Source of the DNA: Nitrospira defluvii
GTDB taxonomy: Bacteria > Nitrospirota > Nitrospiria > Nitrospirales > Nitrospiraceae
DNA length: 64,000 bases
Direction of reading: 5' to 3'
Assembly: GCA_000196815.1 (NCBI GenBank)
Contig: FP929003.1
Coordinates: forward strand, 496,001 to 560,000
The notes beneath the pieces were generated by a model that was not told where the DNA came from, did not search any database, and was given only the letters and a program-made list of their open reading frames with translations. Both the position numbers and the translations under genes were made by a program. Of this stretch, positions 53,901-62,967 are shown in pieces. How positions within the stretch are numbered: position 1 is the stretch's first letter; every line of letters starts with the position of its first letter.

Positions 53901-55729
53901 TCGTGGTGTTCACGATAGGGAGAGGGCATGAGTAGGGAAATGTTCTGCCCGATCAGTTCGTGCGCCTGGTACCCCAGTAAATTCAGCAGGGCAGTGTTGG
54001 CACTTTCGATCCGGCCGCGTTCGTCGATGACCACAATGCCTTCAATCGCGCTCTCGAAGATCGAACGCATTCTGGTTTCGCTGTCTCGCCAGGCAAATTC
54101 GGTGCGTTTGTAGTCGGTGATATCCAGCACGGTTCCGGCCATACTCACCGGTCGTCCGTCGGGATCGCGCTGGACGACTCCGCGGCAATTGATGTGCCGC
54201 ACTTCGCCGTCGGGGCGGCGGATCCGGCAATCGACGTTGTAGGGCGAGTCGTATGTCAGCGCTCCATCGACGGCTTGCTTCACGCGCTCGACGTCGTCCG
54301 GATGTAGCGCGGAGAGGAAGGTCGCATAGGTCGGGAGGCTCTGGTCTGGAGTATGGCCGAAGATCCGGCACTGCTCGTCGGACCATGCTTCCTGACCGGT
54401 CTCGATATTCCAGTGCCACGAACCGAGATGAGCCTGCGTCTGGGCCTCGTCCAGCGCCTGTTGTTTAGCGTGCAAGTCGCATTGTGCGCGTGCCTGCGCC
54501 GCTTCGAGTGCCTTACGGTCGGAAATGTCGAGATGGATGCCGGCGGCCCGCAAGGGGGCACCCTTCGCGTCGCGCTTGACCACGCGTCCGCTGTCGAACA
54601 CCCAGCACCAGGCGCCGGATTTTCTTCGCAGGCGATGCTCGCTGGAATAGGTGGGCGTGTCTCCACGAAGATGCGCAGACACCGTCGCCATCACCTGCTG
54701 AAGGTCATCCGGGTGCACCAATTGCTCCCAGGTCCGGACATGCGGCTCGAGCTCGTCGAGACGGTAGCCGAGCGTACTCGCCCATCGTTCGTTAAAGGTC
54801 ACTCGCCCTGTGGGGATTTCCCAGTCCCAGGTGCCCATTTGGGAACCTTGCACGATCAGGTCCATCCGGTCGGCTTGCTCGTCCACCGTCTGTTCATGTA
54901 CGGCGAGAAGGCGTTCGAGGTCGGCGATCCTGGCCTGCAGATGCGCGTTGTGGACAGGCGTTGGGTCGTCGCCGGCCTGCTCCGGCCTGGAGGTCTGGTG
55001 TGGGTGAGAGGCCGCCGTCGTGGTCGCATAGGGCGCCAGTGCAATCTGCGCGCACAGCGCGAGGGGTTTGAAGAGGGTTGCCGTGCTCTCAGGGATAAAG
55101 TCCTTGCTGAAGAGAATGATGGAAAACAGTTCACCGTCCGGCAGGGGTGCGCCGAATCCCAGGACCGACCGGATCCCGTAGGTGCGCACGAACTCTTCCT
55201 GTCCCGGGACGTAGGGGCTTCCTTCGGCTTCGGGAATGTGAAAGACGTTGAACGATTGCTCGTGCTGGTCGAGCAACACGCTCGGGCCCGGCTGTGTCAA
55301 CGAGGGGAGCGAAACTCCTAGCTGCCGGAAGAGCTGACTGAACATGGGTAACCGTTCGACGGCCTCCAGGGTGTCGAGCGGGATGACGCGGAAGCGGCTT
55401 GAATGCGCGGGGTCATTCCACCCGGGGACCGCTCCGGCGCTGGCCAGCAGGGTGAGGCAGGTCAGAGAGGGGGCCGGTGGCGTGTTTCCGATCCGGGTGT
55501 CAGCCAGGGCTCGAAGGTCCGGTGTCAGCCGGCTATAGGGTGTCGTCTTGAAGAGGCGGACCAGGCTGCAGGCCGGCTCCCCGAGATGGCCCATGGTCAA
55601 GGATTTGTAGAGGTGACGAACGAGGCGGTCGGCGACCTGCTCAAGGCTGGCGGCATCTGTGCCGAGCCGGCGCAACGCCGCGCCGCAGGCGGTCATGTCC
55701 CGGAGTTGGAACGATCGCAAATGGTGCAT
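50897..55729 (-). CDS. Large hybrid histidine kinase, six PAS domains, two receivers (one degenerate)
   Basis: 1610 residues. An N-terminal region (about 1-240) with a GAF-like end ([20 protein letters not shown]) precedes a coiled coil and six PAS domains (about 290-1050; examples [30 protein letters not shown]). Then come HisKA ([17 protein letters not shown]), HATPase ([28 protein letters not shown]) and two receivers. Receiver one reads [11 protein letters not shown] and [11 protein letters not shown]: the phosphoacceptor Asp is Glu and one acidic-pocket Asp is His, so it may be locked or non-phosphorylatable. Receiver two is normal ([29 protein letters not shown]). The upstream regulator gene is 105 nt away on the same strand. 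Confidence 0.92.
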   Translation of the reverse strand: MHHLRSFQLRDMTACGAALRRLGTDAASLEQVADRLVRHLYKSLTMGHLGEPACSLVRLFKTTPYSRLTPDLRALADTRIGNTPPAPSLTCLTLLASAGAVPGWNDPAHSSRFRVIPLDTLEAVERLPMFSQLFRQLGVSLPSLTQPGPSVLLDQHEQSFNVFHIPEAEGSPYVPGQEEFVRTYGIRSVLGFGAPLPDGELFSIILFSKDFIPESTATLFKPLALCAQIALAPYATTTAASHPHQTSRPEQAGDDPTPVHNAHLQARIADLERLLAVHEQTVDEQADRMDLIVQGSQMGTWDWEIPTGRVTFNERWASTLGYRLDELEPHVRTWEQLVHPDDLQQVMATVSAHLRGDTPTYSSEHRLRRKSGAWCWVFDSGRVVKRDAKGAPLRAAGIHLDISDRKALEAAQARAQCDLHAKQQALDEAQTQAHLGSWHWNIETGQEAWSDEQCRIFGHTPDQSLPTYATFLSALHPDDVERVKQAVDGALTYDSPYNVDCRIRRPDGEVRHINCRGVVQRDPDGRPVSMAGTVLDITDYKRTEFAWRDSETRMRSIFESAIEGIVVIDERGRIESANTALLNLLGYQAHELIGQNISLLMPSPYREHHDEYLANYLATGKRTIIGSGRDVPAVRKDGTQIDLHVSVSEMQIGTEKKYTGMLRDISERKRMEATLRESEERFRQLAEHIDAVFWLTSPDKSEVLYVSPAFETIWEFPRDLLYVNPSFWLDHIHPEDRTRVATAAACQMHLPYDEEYRIVTPSGQVRWIRDRSFAIKNAQGEPYRIAGITVDITAAKQMEAQIRASELRHRALVELSPHAIFVNCEDRIVFTNQACVKLLGAIAPSQLFGKTVLEFIHPESQAKVQQRIATIRETNQPVPPTEERFVGLAGAIIDVEVAATPIMFEGKPAIQVIATDIRARKDLERALLATNLQLQTILASATNVSIVATNTEGTITTFNTGAEELLGYTSDEMIGQQSLILLHVPEEIDRHAKELSDLYERPIQGVAALVEHANRGGFDEREWTYQRKDGSRLTVLVTITALRDSDGVVTGFLAMGKDITSRKAAEHALAEARDEALRAAQVKADFLATMSHEIRTPMNAIIGMTGLLLDTALTKEQHEFADSVRRSSDGLLTLLNDILDFSKIEAGKLHFEQLPFDLRMTVEDTVELLAEQAQSKGLELIGLVDAAVPTAVVGDPGRLRQILVNLVGNAIKFTAAGEVFLHVTRETQGGLDLLRFTIKDTGIGIPEAVQGRLFHAFVQADSSTTRRFGGTGLGLAICQRLVSQMHGQIGVESHSGQGSTFWFTAQFPETTLATAPSPFSWSRLRGRRILLVDHCDTVRQAMRQELTSHGMNCTVAQSGPEAVELARTAAASQNPFDLALIELHLSDMDGFETAALLKQGPATAGIRLIILTTVGRRGDGQTARSIGIDAYLTKPLRQAQLLECLCLLLAPESTAGTPPNAEPPALITRHTLSESQAGPKPRLLLAEDNPVNQKVACKMLEKLGYRVDVAGNGQEAVAAHERSRYPLILMDCQMPEVDGFEATALIRKMEGRSAHTPIVAMTANAMQGDRERCLAAGMDDYIAKPVRPKELQAILDTWLGTAGAATGTNG

Positions 55730-55834
55730 ACGAGAGGCGATTCCGCGAAGGTAGAGACTAGGTGTCGATACTCTCTCGGCCTGCGGATCGAAGAACTTGA
55801 GTTTCCTGCCCTCGTGGGCCCGGTGCGACGGCGA

Positions 55835-56491
55835 TCAGGGAATGGTCTTCAGGTAAAACGCGGCGGCTTGAGACCTCCTGCTCAGGTGAAGTTTTGAATA
55901 CACGTTCGCCAGATAATTTTTGACTGTTTTATCGCTCAGCCCGAGCTCGGCGGCGATTTCCTTGTTGGTTTTTCCTTGGGCAATGAGGGGAAGGAGGCGT
56001 CGCTCTTGCGGCGACAGCAGATGACGGCCCCGTTCGGGTTCCCGATCCGCGACTTTGCGGAGGTAGGCAAACGTATGACGGGTGACCCCGGGGTCCAGGT
56101 AGGATTGCCCCTTAGTCAGGCTGCGCATGGCGTGCAACAGGGTCTCCGCCCCGGCTTCTTGGAGAACATACCCGTGGGCTCCGGTTGCGACGGCGGAGAG
56201 CAGGGTGGAATCAGTAAGCGCATCGGCCAGAAAGAGCACGCGCGTCTCCGGAAGGTGCGCGAGGATTTCCTTGGCCGTTTCGATACCCGTGCCGTCCTGC
56301 ACCCGCAGATCGAGCACGACGATGTCGGGTGTGTGGTGGAGCACCAGGGGGAGCGCCTCCTCCTTCGACGAGGCCTCACCGATCACCATAAAGTCCGGTA
56401 CGGAGTTCAGCAGCGTCCGCATGCCGACTCTGACCAATTCCTGAGGATTGATGATGAACACGCGCGCCGGTGTGTTCTGTATTTCGTTCAT
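55835..56491 (-). CDS. NarL-type regulator with a degenerate receiver
   Basis: 218 residues. The DNA-binding half is intact (LSPQERRLLPLIAQGKTNKE, SDKTVKNYLANVYSKLHL) and very like that of the regulator at 41831-42511. The receiver keeps the phosphoacceptor (VVLDLRVQDG) but the acidic pair is Asn-Pro (FIINPQELVRVG), the switch Ser/Thr position is Ala (VLFLADAL) and the lysine is Gln (GYVLQEAGAE). Three of five signature positions are thus lost, which suggests a phosphorylation-independent, possibly ligand- or partner-controlled regulator. It precedes the large kinase gene whose first receiver is also degenerate. Confidence 0.9.
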   Translation of the reverse strand: MNEIQNTPARVFIINPQELVRVGMRTLLNSVPDFMVIGEASSKEEALPLVLHHTPDIVVLDLRVQDGTGIETAKEILAHLPETRVLFLADALTDSTLLSAVATGAHGYVLQEAGAETLLHAMRSLTKGQSYLDPGVTRHTFAYLRKVADREPERGRHLLSPQERRLLPLIAQGKTNKEIAAELGLSDKTVKNYLANVYSKLHLSRRSQAAAFYLKTIP

Positions 56492-56734
56492 ATTCGACTC
56501 TCAGCTAGATGTGGATGGATGACTGGTGAACTGTTGCTCTGTCTGTGCCGAGGCGGCGGGTGCCCTTCGACAAGGGCGGCCCGTCGGATGATGATCGGCG
56601 TCCATCCTGCTCGAACCGGAATATCGTCGCGATCGAACGGCCCTGCGGCGGGCCGGCCTGTCTGAGGCCGACCCGCGCGCGGCCGTGCAGTCGATGCGCG
56701 ATGATTTCCGGCTCGGGTTGCTCATGGTGCGGTC

Positions 56735-58060
56735 CTACGAGACTCCCACCAGATGGGTCACGCTGTAGCCCGGCGTCGCCGCCATCGGGCTGGTGGTGGC
56801 GATGCCGGCATTCATCCGCGACAGCGCGAGCACGATATTCTTGCCGCCGAATCCAAAGCTGTTGATCAAGGCACGATCGAGATGCGCCGCCCGCCCCTGG
56901 CCTGAGACGTAATCCAGATCGCAGGTCGGATCCGGCGTCGTCAGGTTTAGTGTGGGCGGGATGAACTGGTGCTCCATGGCCTTTGCGGTGCCGATGACTT
57001 GGAAGGCGCCGCTGGCGGCGAAGGCGTGACCGAGTGCCGCCTTGAACGAACTGACGGGAACCCGATACGCGTGGTCCCCCAGGACCTGTTTGACGGTGTG
57101 CGTTTCGAGCGCATCCAACTCCATGGTGCCGAGCCCGCAGGCGTTCACGTAGTCCACTTCCTCAGGAAACCAATGGGCCGTCGAGAGAGCCAGCCTGGCC
57201 GCCCGTTGCTGCTCGTGGCCCGTGTGATCCGCCTTCACCATGGAATGGGCATCACAGGTAAAGCCCCATCCTTCCAGCTCGGCATACATCTTGGCGCCGC
57301 GGGCGCGCGCGTGCTCAAAGTCTTCCAAGATGAGGCAGCCGGCGCCTTCGCCCAACACCATGCCGCATCGGGTTTTGTCGAAGGGACGGGGAAGGTTGCG
57401 AATGGCCCCGCGTTCGTCCGGCGCCAGCGCGCGCCCGGCGTTCATGGCGGCGTAGACGCTCGGGTGGAGCGGTGCTTCGGTCCCGCCGGCCACGACGAGC
57501 GACGATTGGCCGGATTTGATCCATTCGTAGGCGCGGCCGATGGCATTGGCCGTCGAGGAGCAACCGATCGAGTACGTCTCGCAGGGGCCGTGCAGCCCGA
57601 GCACGATGGCCACTTCCGACGAAATCGCGTTCGGGAAGGTCATCCCCATGGTGAATGGGTTGACGCGCTCATAGGCGTTGAGTTTGGCCGCATCGTGGAA
57701 CTCGAACGCTTCCTTCATGCCGCCGATGGAGGTGCCGATGCTGATGCCGATGGACCCGCGATCCTCCTGTTCCAGCTCGATGCCGGAATCGCGTGCCGCC
57801 ATCATGGCGGAGGCGACGGCGAACTGAGTGGCCCGCCCCATCCGACGGGCCTGCTTGCGATGCAGGAAATCTTCAGGGTCGAAGTCCTGCACCTCCGCCG
57901 CGAGGCAGGCTTGGAACGGTGAGGTATCGAACGAGCTGACCGGTTTGACGGCGCTCTCACCCTTGCTCAATAGATGCCAGAACAGATCGACGGTGCAACC
58001 CAACGGGGAAATCACTCCCATTCCGGTGATGACGACTCGACGAGAGGTCTGTGGTGTCAT
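56735..58060 (-). CDS. FabF-like beta-ketoacyl synthase with an altered catalytic histidine
   Basis: 441 residues, thiolase-fold condensing enzyme. The nucleophile Cys167 (SIGCSSTANAIG), Lys340 and second His345 (SSFKAALGHAFAASG) are present, and the terminal SFGFGGKNIVLAL block is normal. At the position of the first catalytic His (NAHGT in FabF) the sequence is NACGLGT, so Cys308 replaces it. That residue helps decarboxylate malonyl-ACP, so activity or substrate may be changed. AGGAGG precedes ATG 58060 by 6 nt. No acyl carrier protein gene lies adjacent. It is cotranscribed with a nitroreductase-like gene below a LuxR-type regulator, suggesting specialised rather than housekeeping synthesis. 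Confidence 0.88.
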   Translation of the reverse strand: MTPQTSRRVVITGMGVISPLGCTVDLFWHLLSKGESAVKPVSSFDTSPFQACLAAEVQDFDPEDFLHRKQARRMGRATQFAVASAMMAARDSGIELEQEDRGSIGISIGTSIGGMKEAFEFHDAAKLNAYERVNPFTMGMTFPNAISSEVAIVLGLHGPCETYSIGCSSTANAIGRAYEWIKSGQSSLVVAGGTEAPLHPSVYAAMNAGRALAPDERGAIRNLPRPFDKTRCGMVLGEGAGCLILEDFEHARARGAKMYAELEGWGFTCDAHSMVKADHTGHEQQRAARLALSTAHWFPEEVDYVNACGLGTMELDALETHTVKQVLGDHAYRVPVSSFKAALGHAFAASGAFQVIGTAKAMEHQFIPPTLNLTTPDPTCDLDYVSGQGRAAHLDRALINSFGFGGKNIVLALSRMNAGIATTSPMAATPGYSVTHLVGVS

Positions 58061-58101
58061 GGTGCCCTCCTGTGCTCCGGGGAGCGTGAAAATGTGTGTC
58101 G

Positions 58102-59373
58102 TCAGTGGCTGTGCCACACATGCATGTGCTCGCGATGCGCGTCCGGTAACGTGGAATCGGGATAAAACGTGGCATAGAATTCTTCATCCAGGTGATGGGT
58201 TTGACAGGCCACGATGGCCTTGCAGGCATCGGCGTGCGCCGGGAACCGTCCGTAGGTGTCCAGCACGTAGTCGGCAAACGCGATGGTCGCGTCGATGGCG
58301 CGCTCGGAATGTTGCGGCACCTGCTGCGCGGCTTTGGGGTTGGTCCAAGGCTGCCCGGTGGACTTTCCGTAGGTGCCGTTCGGCCCGAACTTGCTGGCGA
58401 CCAGGCTGGTCACGGCATCTTTCATCGACGGCACGAACGGCGGGGTGGGCCCTTCCCACACCTGTGGAAGGCCCACCGGATTGGCGCGCAGGGGTTTACC
58501 CGGCGGGACGACGAAGTGGAAGCCGAGGCCGGGGTAGATGTGCGGTTCCATACCGAGGAGGTGACGGCCGCTTCCCACGCTCTGGATGCCGCCGCCCAGT
58601 CCCAGGGCCTGCTGCATCAGCGAGAGATGTTCGCAGATGATTCCTTGCTCTTGAACGGCGGTTTCGCAAATGCCGGCATCGAGTTCCCGCAGGCTGAACA
58701 TTTTGCGCGAGGCGAGATTGTCGTGCAGGTGCCCGCCCGCGCTCTTGCGGAAGGCATCGAGCCCGCAGGCGGCGTTGCCGTTGTCTGTATCGACGATGAA
58801 GTATCCCGTGTCTTCGCTGAACATCGTCAGCAGGAGATTCAGATACAGGAGCACGATATTGGTAACGGGCATGAACAGGGTTGTGCCGGGGCGGTTCGTA
58901 TACCACTGATTGAACGGCAGCATGAACGGGGCTTCGCGCGGAATCTCCAGTCGGGACGATTGGAGTTGCACCACCTCCAGATCCCAGGGATGGTCGGGGC
59001 CGGCCGCGTCGGCGACAAAAAACACACCGTCATCGTTGGTGTAAAAGAGTTGCGTGCTCTGAGCGGAGCAGGGGCTGGGAACCGTGCGGCTTTTGAAGTT
59101 CATCAGCGCGTGACCCTGGCCGGTGCTCGCGCCCGGGTGGCCGACAAACTGCATGTCGCCCAGGTTGCGCCCGGATCGGCCGATGGCCGCATAGATCAGA
59201 TATCGTTCTTCTTCCCGGCTCAGCGGGATCGGTTCATGCTGACTCGTGTATTGAAGCGGGCCGCCGGGCAGGGTCATGCCGCGGCCGAAACGGCGCGTCT
59301 TGCGTTGTTGCAGGAGGTCGAGCAGAGTACATGTGGCATCCATTGCTGCAGGTTGTGCGGCAAGCTGCTTCAT
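58102..59373 (-). CDS. Nitroreductase-like protein
   Basis: 423 residues. The start (LLDLLQQRKTRRFGRGMTL, then EERYLIYAAIGRSG) resembles the FMN-binding N-terminus of nitroreductases, and a later block (LLYLNLLLTMFSEDTGYFIVD, ICEHLSLMQQALGLGGGIQS) matches the helix and loop of that fold, though the protein is about twice the usual length of 200. A His-rich tail (CQTHHLDEEF, REHMHVWHSH) could bind metal. AGGAG lies 9 nt before ATG 59373. The ketosynthase gene follows after 41 nt. A flavin-dependent oxidation on the product of the ketosynthase is inference; substrate unknown. Confidence 0.7.
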   Translation of the reverse strand: MKQLAAQPAAMDATCTLLDLLQQRKTRRFGRGMTLPGGPLQYTSQHEPIPLSREEERYLIYAAIGRSGRNLGDMQFVGHPGASTGQGHALMNFKSRTVPSPCSAQSTQLFYTNDDGVFFVADAAGPDHPWDLEVVQLQSSRLEIPREAPFMLPFNQWYTNRPGTTLFMPVTNIVLLYLNLLLTMFSEDTGYFIVDTDNGNAACGLDAFRKSAGGHLHDNLASRKMFSLRELDAGICETAVQEQGIICEHLSLMQQALGLGGGIQSVGSGRHLLGMEPHIYPGLGFHFVVPPGKPLRANPVGLPQVWEGPTPPFVPSMKDAVTSLVASKFGPNGTYGKSTGQPWTNPKAAQQVPQHSERAIDATIAFADYVLDTYGRFPAHADACKAIVACQTHHLDEEFYATFYPDSTLPDAHREHMHVWHSH

Positions 59374-59503
59374 AGGGCCTCTCCTTCCCGGCATCCTAGG
59401 GCGGGATGGCCCTGGCCGGGTGTGTGAAGATGGTGGTGCCGGTGCGTCACGCGCGGCATAACGTTGTGTGGGGAGAATGTACGAGAGGCGAGGTCTGGCG
59501 TCA

Positions 59504-59535
59504 CCTACCCATCGGGGTAGGCGAGCGCCCTACCC
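59504..59535. promoter_or_regulatory. Dyad CCTACCC-N4-GGGTAGG plus half-site
   Basis: A perfect 7-bp inverted repeat (59504-59521) with a further direct half-site CCCTACCC (59528-59535), located between the LuxR-type regulator gene and the nitroreductase-like gene, about 131 nt before the latter's ATG. Likely operator for that regulator; the remaining part of 59374-59593 shows nothing else. Confidence 0.6.
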
Positions 59536-59593
59536 GGCGTCGGTCAACTGGTGACGGACGGGGTGGAGCGCGAATCGACATGCATCGAGCGAT

Positions 59594-60391
59594 TTAGTCG
59601 GTTGTGTTGGCCCCGGAGGGCGACCGGTCGTCACTGGGCGGTGCGGACGGAATGACGCGATGTTGTTCGCCGGTCTGCCAATAGGCAATGGCGCTCCATC
59701 GATTTTCGACCCCGATCTTCTGAAAGACGTTCTTCAGATGAAATTTGACGGTGTTCAAACTGACTTTCAGAATGACGGAGATTTCCCAATTGGTCTTGCC
59801 TGCCGCAACCCATCGGAGAATTTCTTCTTCCCGTTTGCTCAGTAGGGTCGGCGGCGGGGCGGGTCGTTCCGGATTCCACGCGGAGTGGCATCGCATGTAA
59901 CTCAGATGAAAATGGGGGGTCAGAATGTCGAGCAGCAGGCGTAGTTTGTCGGTCTGTTTTGCGTCGAAGTTGCTGAAGGCAAAATAAGAACAGGTTCCAT
60001 GCTCTCCGCGTACCCCGGCTGACAGACAGGTCTTAATGCCGAAATCCAGCTTGAGCGAGGTGATGTCTTTCGGCTCTGAGAAGGCAGGCTCGTCGGCACT
60101 GGATGTGACGGATTGGCCGGACGTGATCAAGCGGTAGACGGCCGGATCCGCCGCCAAGCCCTGACCCATGTAGAGTTGGCAGAATTCCCTGGGATAGGTG
60201 GAGTGCCCGAGCGCAGGATCAACTCCGCGGAGAAGGTCCACGCCGCCGCATCCGGAAAATTCATACGGCACGACATGCTGGACAGCTGATACGAGTTTCC
60301 ACACGCCGTCGCTTCGATTGACGGAGCGGGCGTCATACATGATTTCGCCGAGTCGCTGGAATTCTTTTGCGGAAAACCCTGGCTGATTCAT
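59594..60391 (-). CDS. LuxR-family transcriptional regulator (orphan quorum-sensing-like)
   Basis: 265 residues from ATG 60391; the frame is open to an ATG at 60475, and neither has a strong ribosome site. The N-terminal 190 residues (WKLVSAVQHVVPYEFSGCGG, KLDFGIKTCLSAGVRGEHG) have the alpha-beta layout of autoinducer-binding or GAF-type sensor domains. The C-terminal helix-turn-helix is LSKREEEILRWVAAGKTNWE and LNTVKFHLKNVFQKIGVENR. No LuxI-type synthase is present in the window. It lies directly upstream of the nitroreductase-like and ketosynthase genes, with a dyad in the gap, so it is probably their regulator. Confidence 0.85.
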   Translation of the reverse strand: MNQPGFSAKEFQRLGEIMYDARSVNRSDGVWKLVSAVQHVVPYEFSGCGGVDLLRGVDPALGHSTYPREFCQLYMGQGLAADPAVYRLITSGQSVTSSADEPAFSEPKDITSLKLDFGIKTCLSAGVRGEHGTCSYFAFSNFDAKQTDKLRLLLDILTPHFHLSYMRCHSAWNPERPAPPPTLLSKREEEILRWVAAGKTNWEISVILKVSLNTVKFHLKNVFQKIGVENRWSAIAYWQTGEQHRVIPSAPPSDDRSPSGANTTD

Positions 60392-60645
60392 GCCCGCTTC
60401 TCTTCGACGAGAGCGCCTCGGCGTGGCACGAAGAGGATGGCTCGCGTCGCGATCAGAAGTTCGGATCTGGTCCATATTGAAACAACTGTATCATTGCGGG
60501 AACGGCTGATTGTACCGTCAGCGACTGAACGGGATCTAGAGCAACCTGCGTCTAGTATAGAGTGCTTAAGGTTTGAACCGCAACGGGGAAGAGGAGGGTC
60601 GTGAAAATTGACATGGAGCCGGCGGGAGGCCCGCATGCCGACGGA

Positions 60646-61626
60646 CTAGCGGTGAATCTTCAGGGTCGGCCCGAGCGTCAGCCACTTCGTGGGGCCGAGG
60701 GCAGCCATATGCGGCAGATGGGCCACGTACCAGAACACCACATCCTGTTCCTGGATGCCCTGGTTGTCCTCGTCATACCCGAGCTGACCCCGGGCTCCGA
60801 AGACCCATGGAAGATCTTCGTCCGGGTTGGCCCGGCGAATGGCCACGTCGAGGTCGGCAAATGAATCGCGTTCTCCGTCGTCCTTCAGGGGCGAATACCC
60901 GTCTCCGGGAAGCATCCATACCCCGTGTCCTGTGAGTTGGTCGCGAACAAACCAGGACCGGTGAGTGGCTGTATTCTTCACGTCATTGCGTTCGTTGGTA
61001 TATTTTTTCCATCCCGGCCCCCAGCCGCTATCCGGGCCCCCATCGTCGCGCACAAATACCTGATCCATTCCGTTGCCGTTGATGTCGAAATCGAAACGCC
61101 AATAGGGATGGTGGACGTGATCGGTGTTGCAGGACAACCCCCGGCTCTGGACGACCGGCCGCAATTCACCGTCCTCGGACAGATGCCACGACTGATAAAT
61201 GTGATACTCCCCGATTCGGGCATAGATGCCCAGTTCCAGCCATTTCATGCCTTTCACCGTGGAGTTTTCGACGCACACCTTCTGGTTGCCGCAGTTCACA
61301 ATCGGGACGAGGTCCTGCCACCGCAGTCGATCTTGAAAGGGACCGCAGCGTCCGCTGTCGGCGCGGGAGCCGAACCAGGTAAAGGGGTTCCACCAGATGC
61401 GTTCTTTCACGTATTTCACGCGCAGGACCGGCATGCTGGCTTTCGCCAGCACCTGCTCCCCGCCGTAGGTGACGTTGCGAAGTGCCAGGCCGGTATTGTC
61501 CCGGACTTCGTAGTCGAAGCTCCACGCACCCCACTCGACATGCTCGGATGCTGTGTCGGCCGAGCCGGGCAGCGGCAGAGCGAGGCTGCAGACCAGTAAT
61601 AACGCACTCACTGCGAGGCGTCTCAT
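60646..61626 (-). CDS. Exported copper amine oxidase-like catalytic domain
   Basis: 326 residues with a signal peptide (LAVSALLLVCSLALPLPGSA). The body follows the catalytic domain of copper amine oxidases: WSFDYEVRDNTGLALRNVTY at the start, then IGEYHIYQSWHLSEDGEL where the family has the topaquinone site (NYD/E), then the copper ligands His-x-His in DHVHHPYWRFDFDI, and a distal His in VVFWYVAHLPHMA. The tyrosine is kept but its neighbours are Glu and His instead of Asn and Asp, so cofactor formation is uncertain. It is half the usual length. AAAGGA precedes ATG 61626. The preceding gene resembles the family's N-terminal domains, suggesting a split enzyme. Confidence 0.8.
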   Translation of the reverse strand: MRRLAVSALLLVCSLALPLPGSADTASEHVEWGAWSFDYEVRDNTGLALRNVTYGGEQVLAKASMPVLRVKYVKERIWWNPFTWFGSRADSGRCGPFQDRLRWQDLVPIVNCGNQKVCVENSTVKGMKWLELGIYARIGEYHIYQSWHLSEDGELRPVVQSRGLSCNTDHVHHPYWRFDFDINGNGMDQVFVRDDGGPDSGWGPGWKKYTNERNDVKNTATHRSWFVRDQLTGHGVWMLPGDGYSPLKDDGERDSFADLDVAIRRANPDEDLPWVFGARGQLGYDEDNQGIQEQDVVFWYVAHLPHMAALGPTKWLTLGPTLKIHR

Positions 61627-61644
61627 CCCGTATCCTTTCACCGC

Positions 61645-62430
61645 CTAACGGGGCGGTTCATCTCCCGCATCCAAGACACGGTCTTCCGTGAGATCGACTT
61701 GCGCCCAGTATTTCGGGTCGCCGCCAAGACCGGGGGAGAAGGTGATCCAAATCACCCGATGTCCATACCCGGGGTCGTTTCTGAAAAATCCGCGATCCGG
61801 TTGCATCAACAGCCCATGTCCTTGCATCCCTTGCACCTTGCCGGCGAGGCGGCGATCGGCGCGAGCCAACTCGATGCCGCGTTGGACGTCCCGGGGGCCT
61901 TCGGGGGGCAGATACCCTTCTGCTCGCGAGGCGTCCAGAACGGTCGAATCTTTCAGGCGCACATCGACGGCGACGTTATGGCTGTAGCTGAAGTAGGTGA
62001 GTCTGGTGAAGCGCGCGGTTGTCCGGCAGCAACCGAACGACACCTTCCCTCTCGGCGGTACGCGGTCCGCGTCAATGAATCCCCATCGTTCACCCAGGAG
62101 GGTCGCGACTCGAGGATCCGATTCCGCAGCCGTTCGCAGTCCGGCAACGTCCGCAGCTGAGAGCACCGCCTCTTGATTGGGTGAGCGAGCGATCCCGGCG
62201 CCGAGAGCGCTTCCGGCCATTTGGGGCTTGATATGCTCGGGAGATTCTTCAGACGAGAATTCCAGGATATGTCTGGTCGGGAGCTGTGCGGGGAGCGGCT
62301 TCTTCGGCACGACGGTTTCAGGATCTTCCGGGCCGAAGGGGCCGCGTGAGGCGGCATCGAGACTGCAGCCTGTGGCGAGAAGGAGCAGCATCAACGCGGC
62401 GGATGTCCACATGACCGGTCGAGTTCCCAT
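61645..62430 (-). CDS. Lipoprotein resembling copper amine oxidase N2/N3 domains
   Basis: 261 residues with a lipoprotein signal (SAALMLLLLATGCSLD). Two alpha-beta units are visible: SAADVAGLRTAAESDPRVAT leading to RFTRLTYFSYSHNVAVDVRL, and VQRGIELARADRRLAGKV leading to WAQVDLTEDRVLDAG. This helix-then-strands pattern, with a VDL strand followed by a turn, is typical of the N2/N3 domains of copper amine oxidases. It overlaps the upstream coiled-coil gene closely and is followed, 18 nt on, by the catalytic-domain gene. Alternative start GTG 62439. Two cysteines (FGCCRTT) are unusual. Confidence 0.7.
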   Translation of the reverse strand: MGTRPVMWTSAALMLLLLATGCSLDAASRGPFGPEDPETVVPKKPLPAQLPTRHILEFSSEESPEHIKPQMAGSALGAGIARSPNQEAVLSAADVAGLRTAAESDPRVATLLGERWGFIDADRVPPRGKVSFGCCRTTARFTRLTYFSYSHNVAVDVRLKDSTVLDASRAEGYLPPEGPRDVQRGIELARADRRLAGKVQGMQGHGLLMQPDRGFFRNDPGYGHRVIWITFSPGLGGDPKYWAQVDLTEDRVLDAGDEPPR

Positions 62431-62435
62431 ACCTC

Positions 62436-62957
62436 TCACACCAATGCCAGCTTGCCGGCCACGCCAAGTGCCAAGCGCGAAATCTGCGCGCCCGCTTTAA
62501 TGACGGCTGCGCGTTTCTTTCGCGATGCGGCATCCAACACGGCCTTCTTCATCAAATCTTTATAGCCGCTGATTTCGTCGGCGCCGAAGGGGACGATTTG
62601 GGCCACGGTCTCGTTATTGAAGGTGTTGGCCAGTTGCAGGTAGAGATTGGAAATCTCTGCGGCATAGATGCCTCGTCGCAGCGGGTCGTTCTTGTAGGTC
62701 TCAAATTTCTTTCGCAGCGCGGCGACGGCCTCCAGTAAGGCTGCTTGCCGGACCTTCGTATCGTCCTGGCGGCCGACGCTGAACTCCACCGCGCCCAACT
62801 GATCGACCAGCACTTGCGCTTCCTCGCGGGCGTTGCCCACGCGGTCGGCCAGTTGCTCGATTTCATTGGTGGCGCTTTCTGCGGTTTCCATCAGCTGTTT
62901 GATCAGATTGTCGTTGTCTCGGAGGAACGTGACCACCCCCTCGATGCTGCGATTCAT
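62436..62957 (-). CDS. Coiled-coil hypothetical protein
   Basis: 173 residues, predicted helical throughout, with heptad-like runs (NDNLIKQLMETAESATNEIE, ADRVGNAREEAQVLVDQLGA) and a less polar C-terminal helix (AQISRLALGVAGKLALV). No signal peptide or known family. GGAGG is 5 nt before the ATG. It sits between a helical lipoprotein and the amine-oxidase-like lipoprotein in a closely spaced unit, and could be a scaffold for those products. Confidence 0.75.
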   Translation of the reverse strand: MNRSIEGVVTFLRDNDNLIKQLMETAESATNEIEQLADRVGNAREEAQVLVDQLGAVEFSVGRQDDTKVRQAALLEAVAALRKKFETYKNDPLRRGIYAAEISNLYLQLANTFNNETVAQIVPFGADEISGYKDLMKKAVLDAASRKKRAAVIKAGAQISRLALGVAGKLALV

Positions 62958-62967
62958 AGAGCCTCCG

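Noticed and set aside
54353-55321. 322-codon plus-strand frame
   Set aside because: Antisense shadow of the PAS region in the 1610-residue kinase.
56501-56725. 74-codon minus-strand frame ending just before the NarL-type regulator
   Set aside because: Ser/Arg-rich low-complexity translation with only a weak ribosome site; no sign of selection.
58192-59427. 411-codon open frame on the plus strand
   Set aside because: It lies antisense to the nitroreductase-like gene; high GC leaves the opposite strand open, and the translation lacks any family motif or ribosome site.
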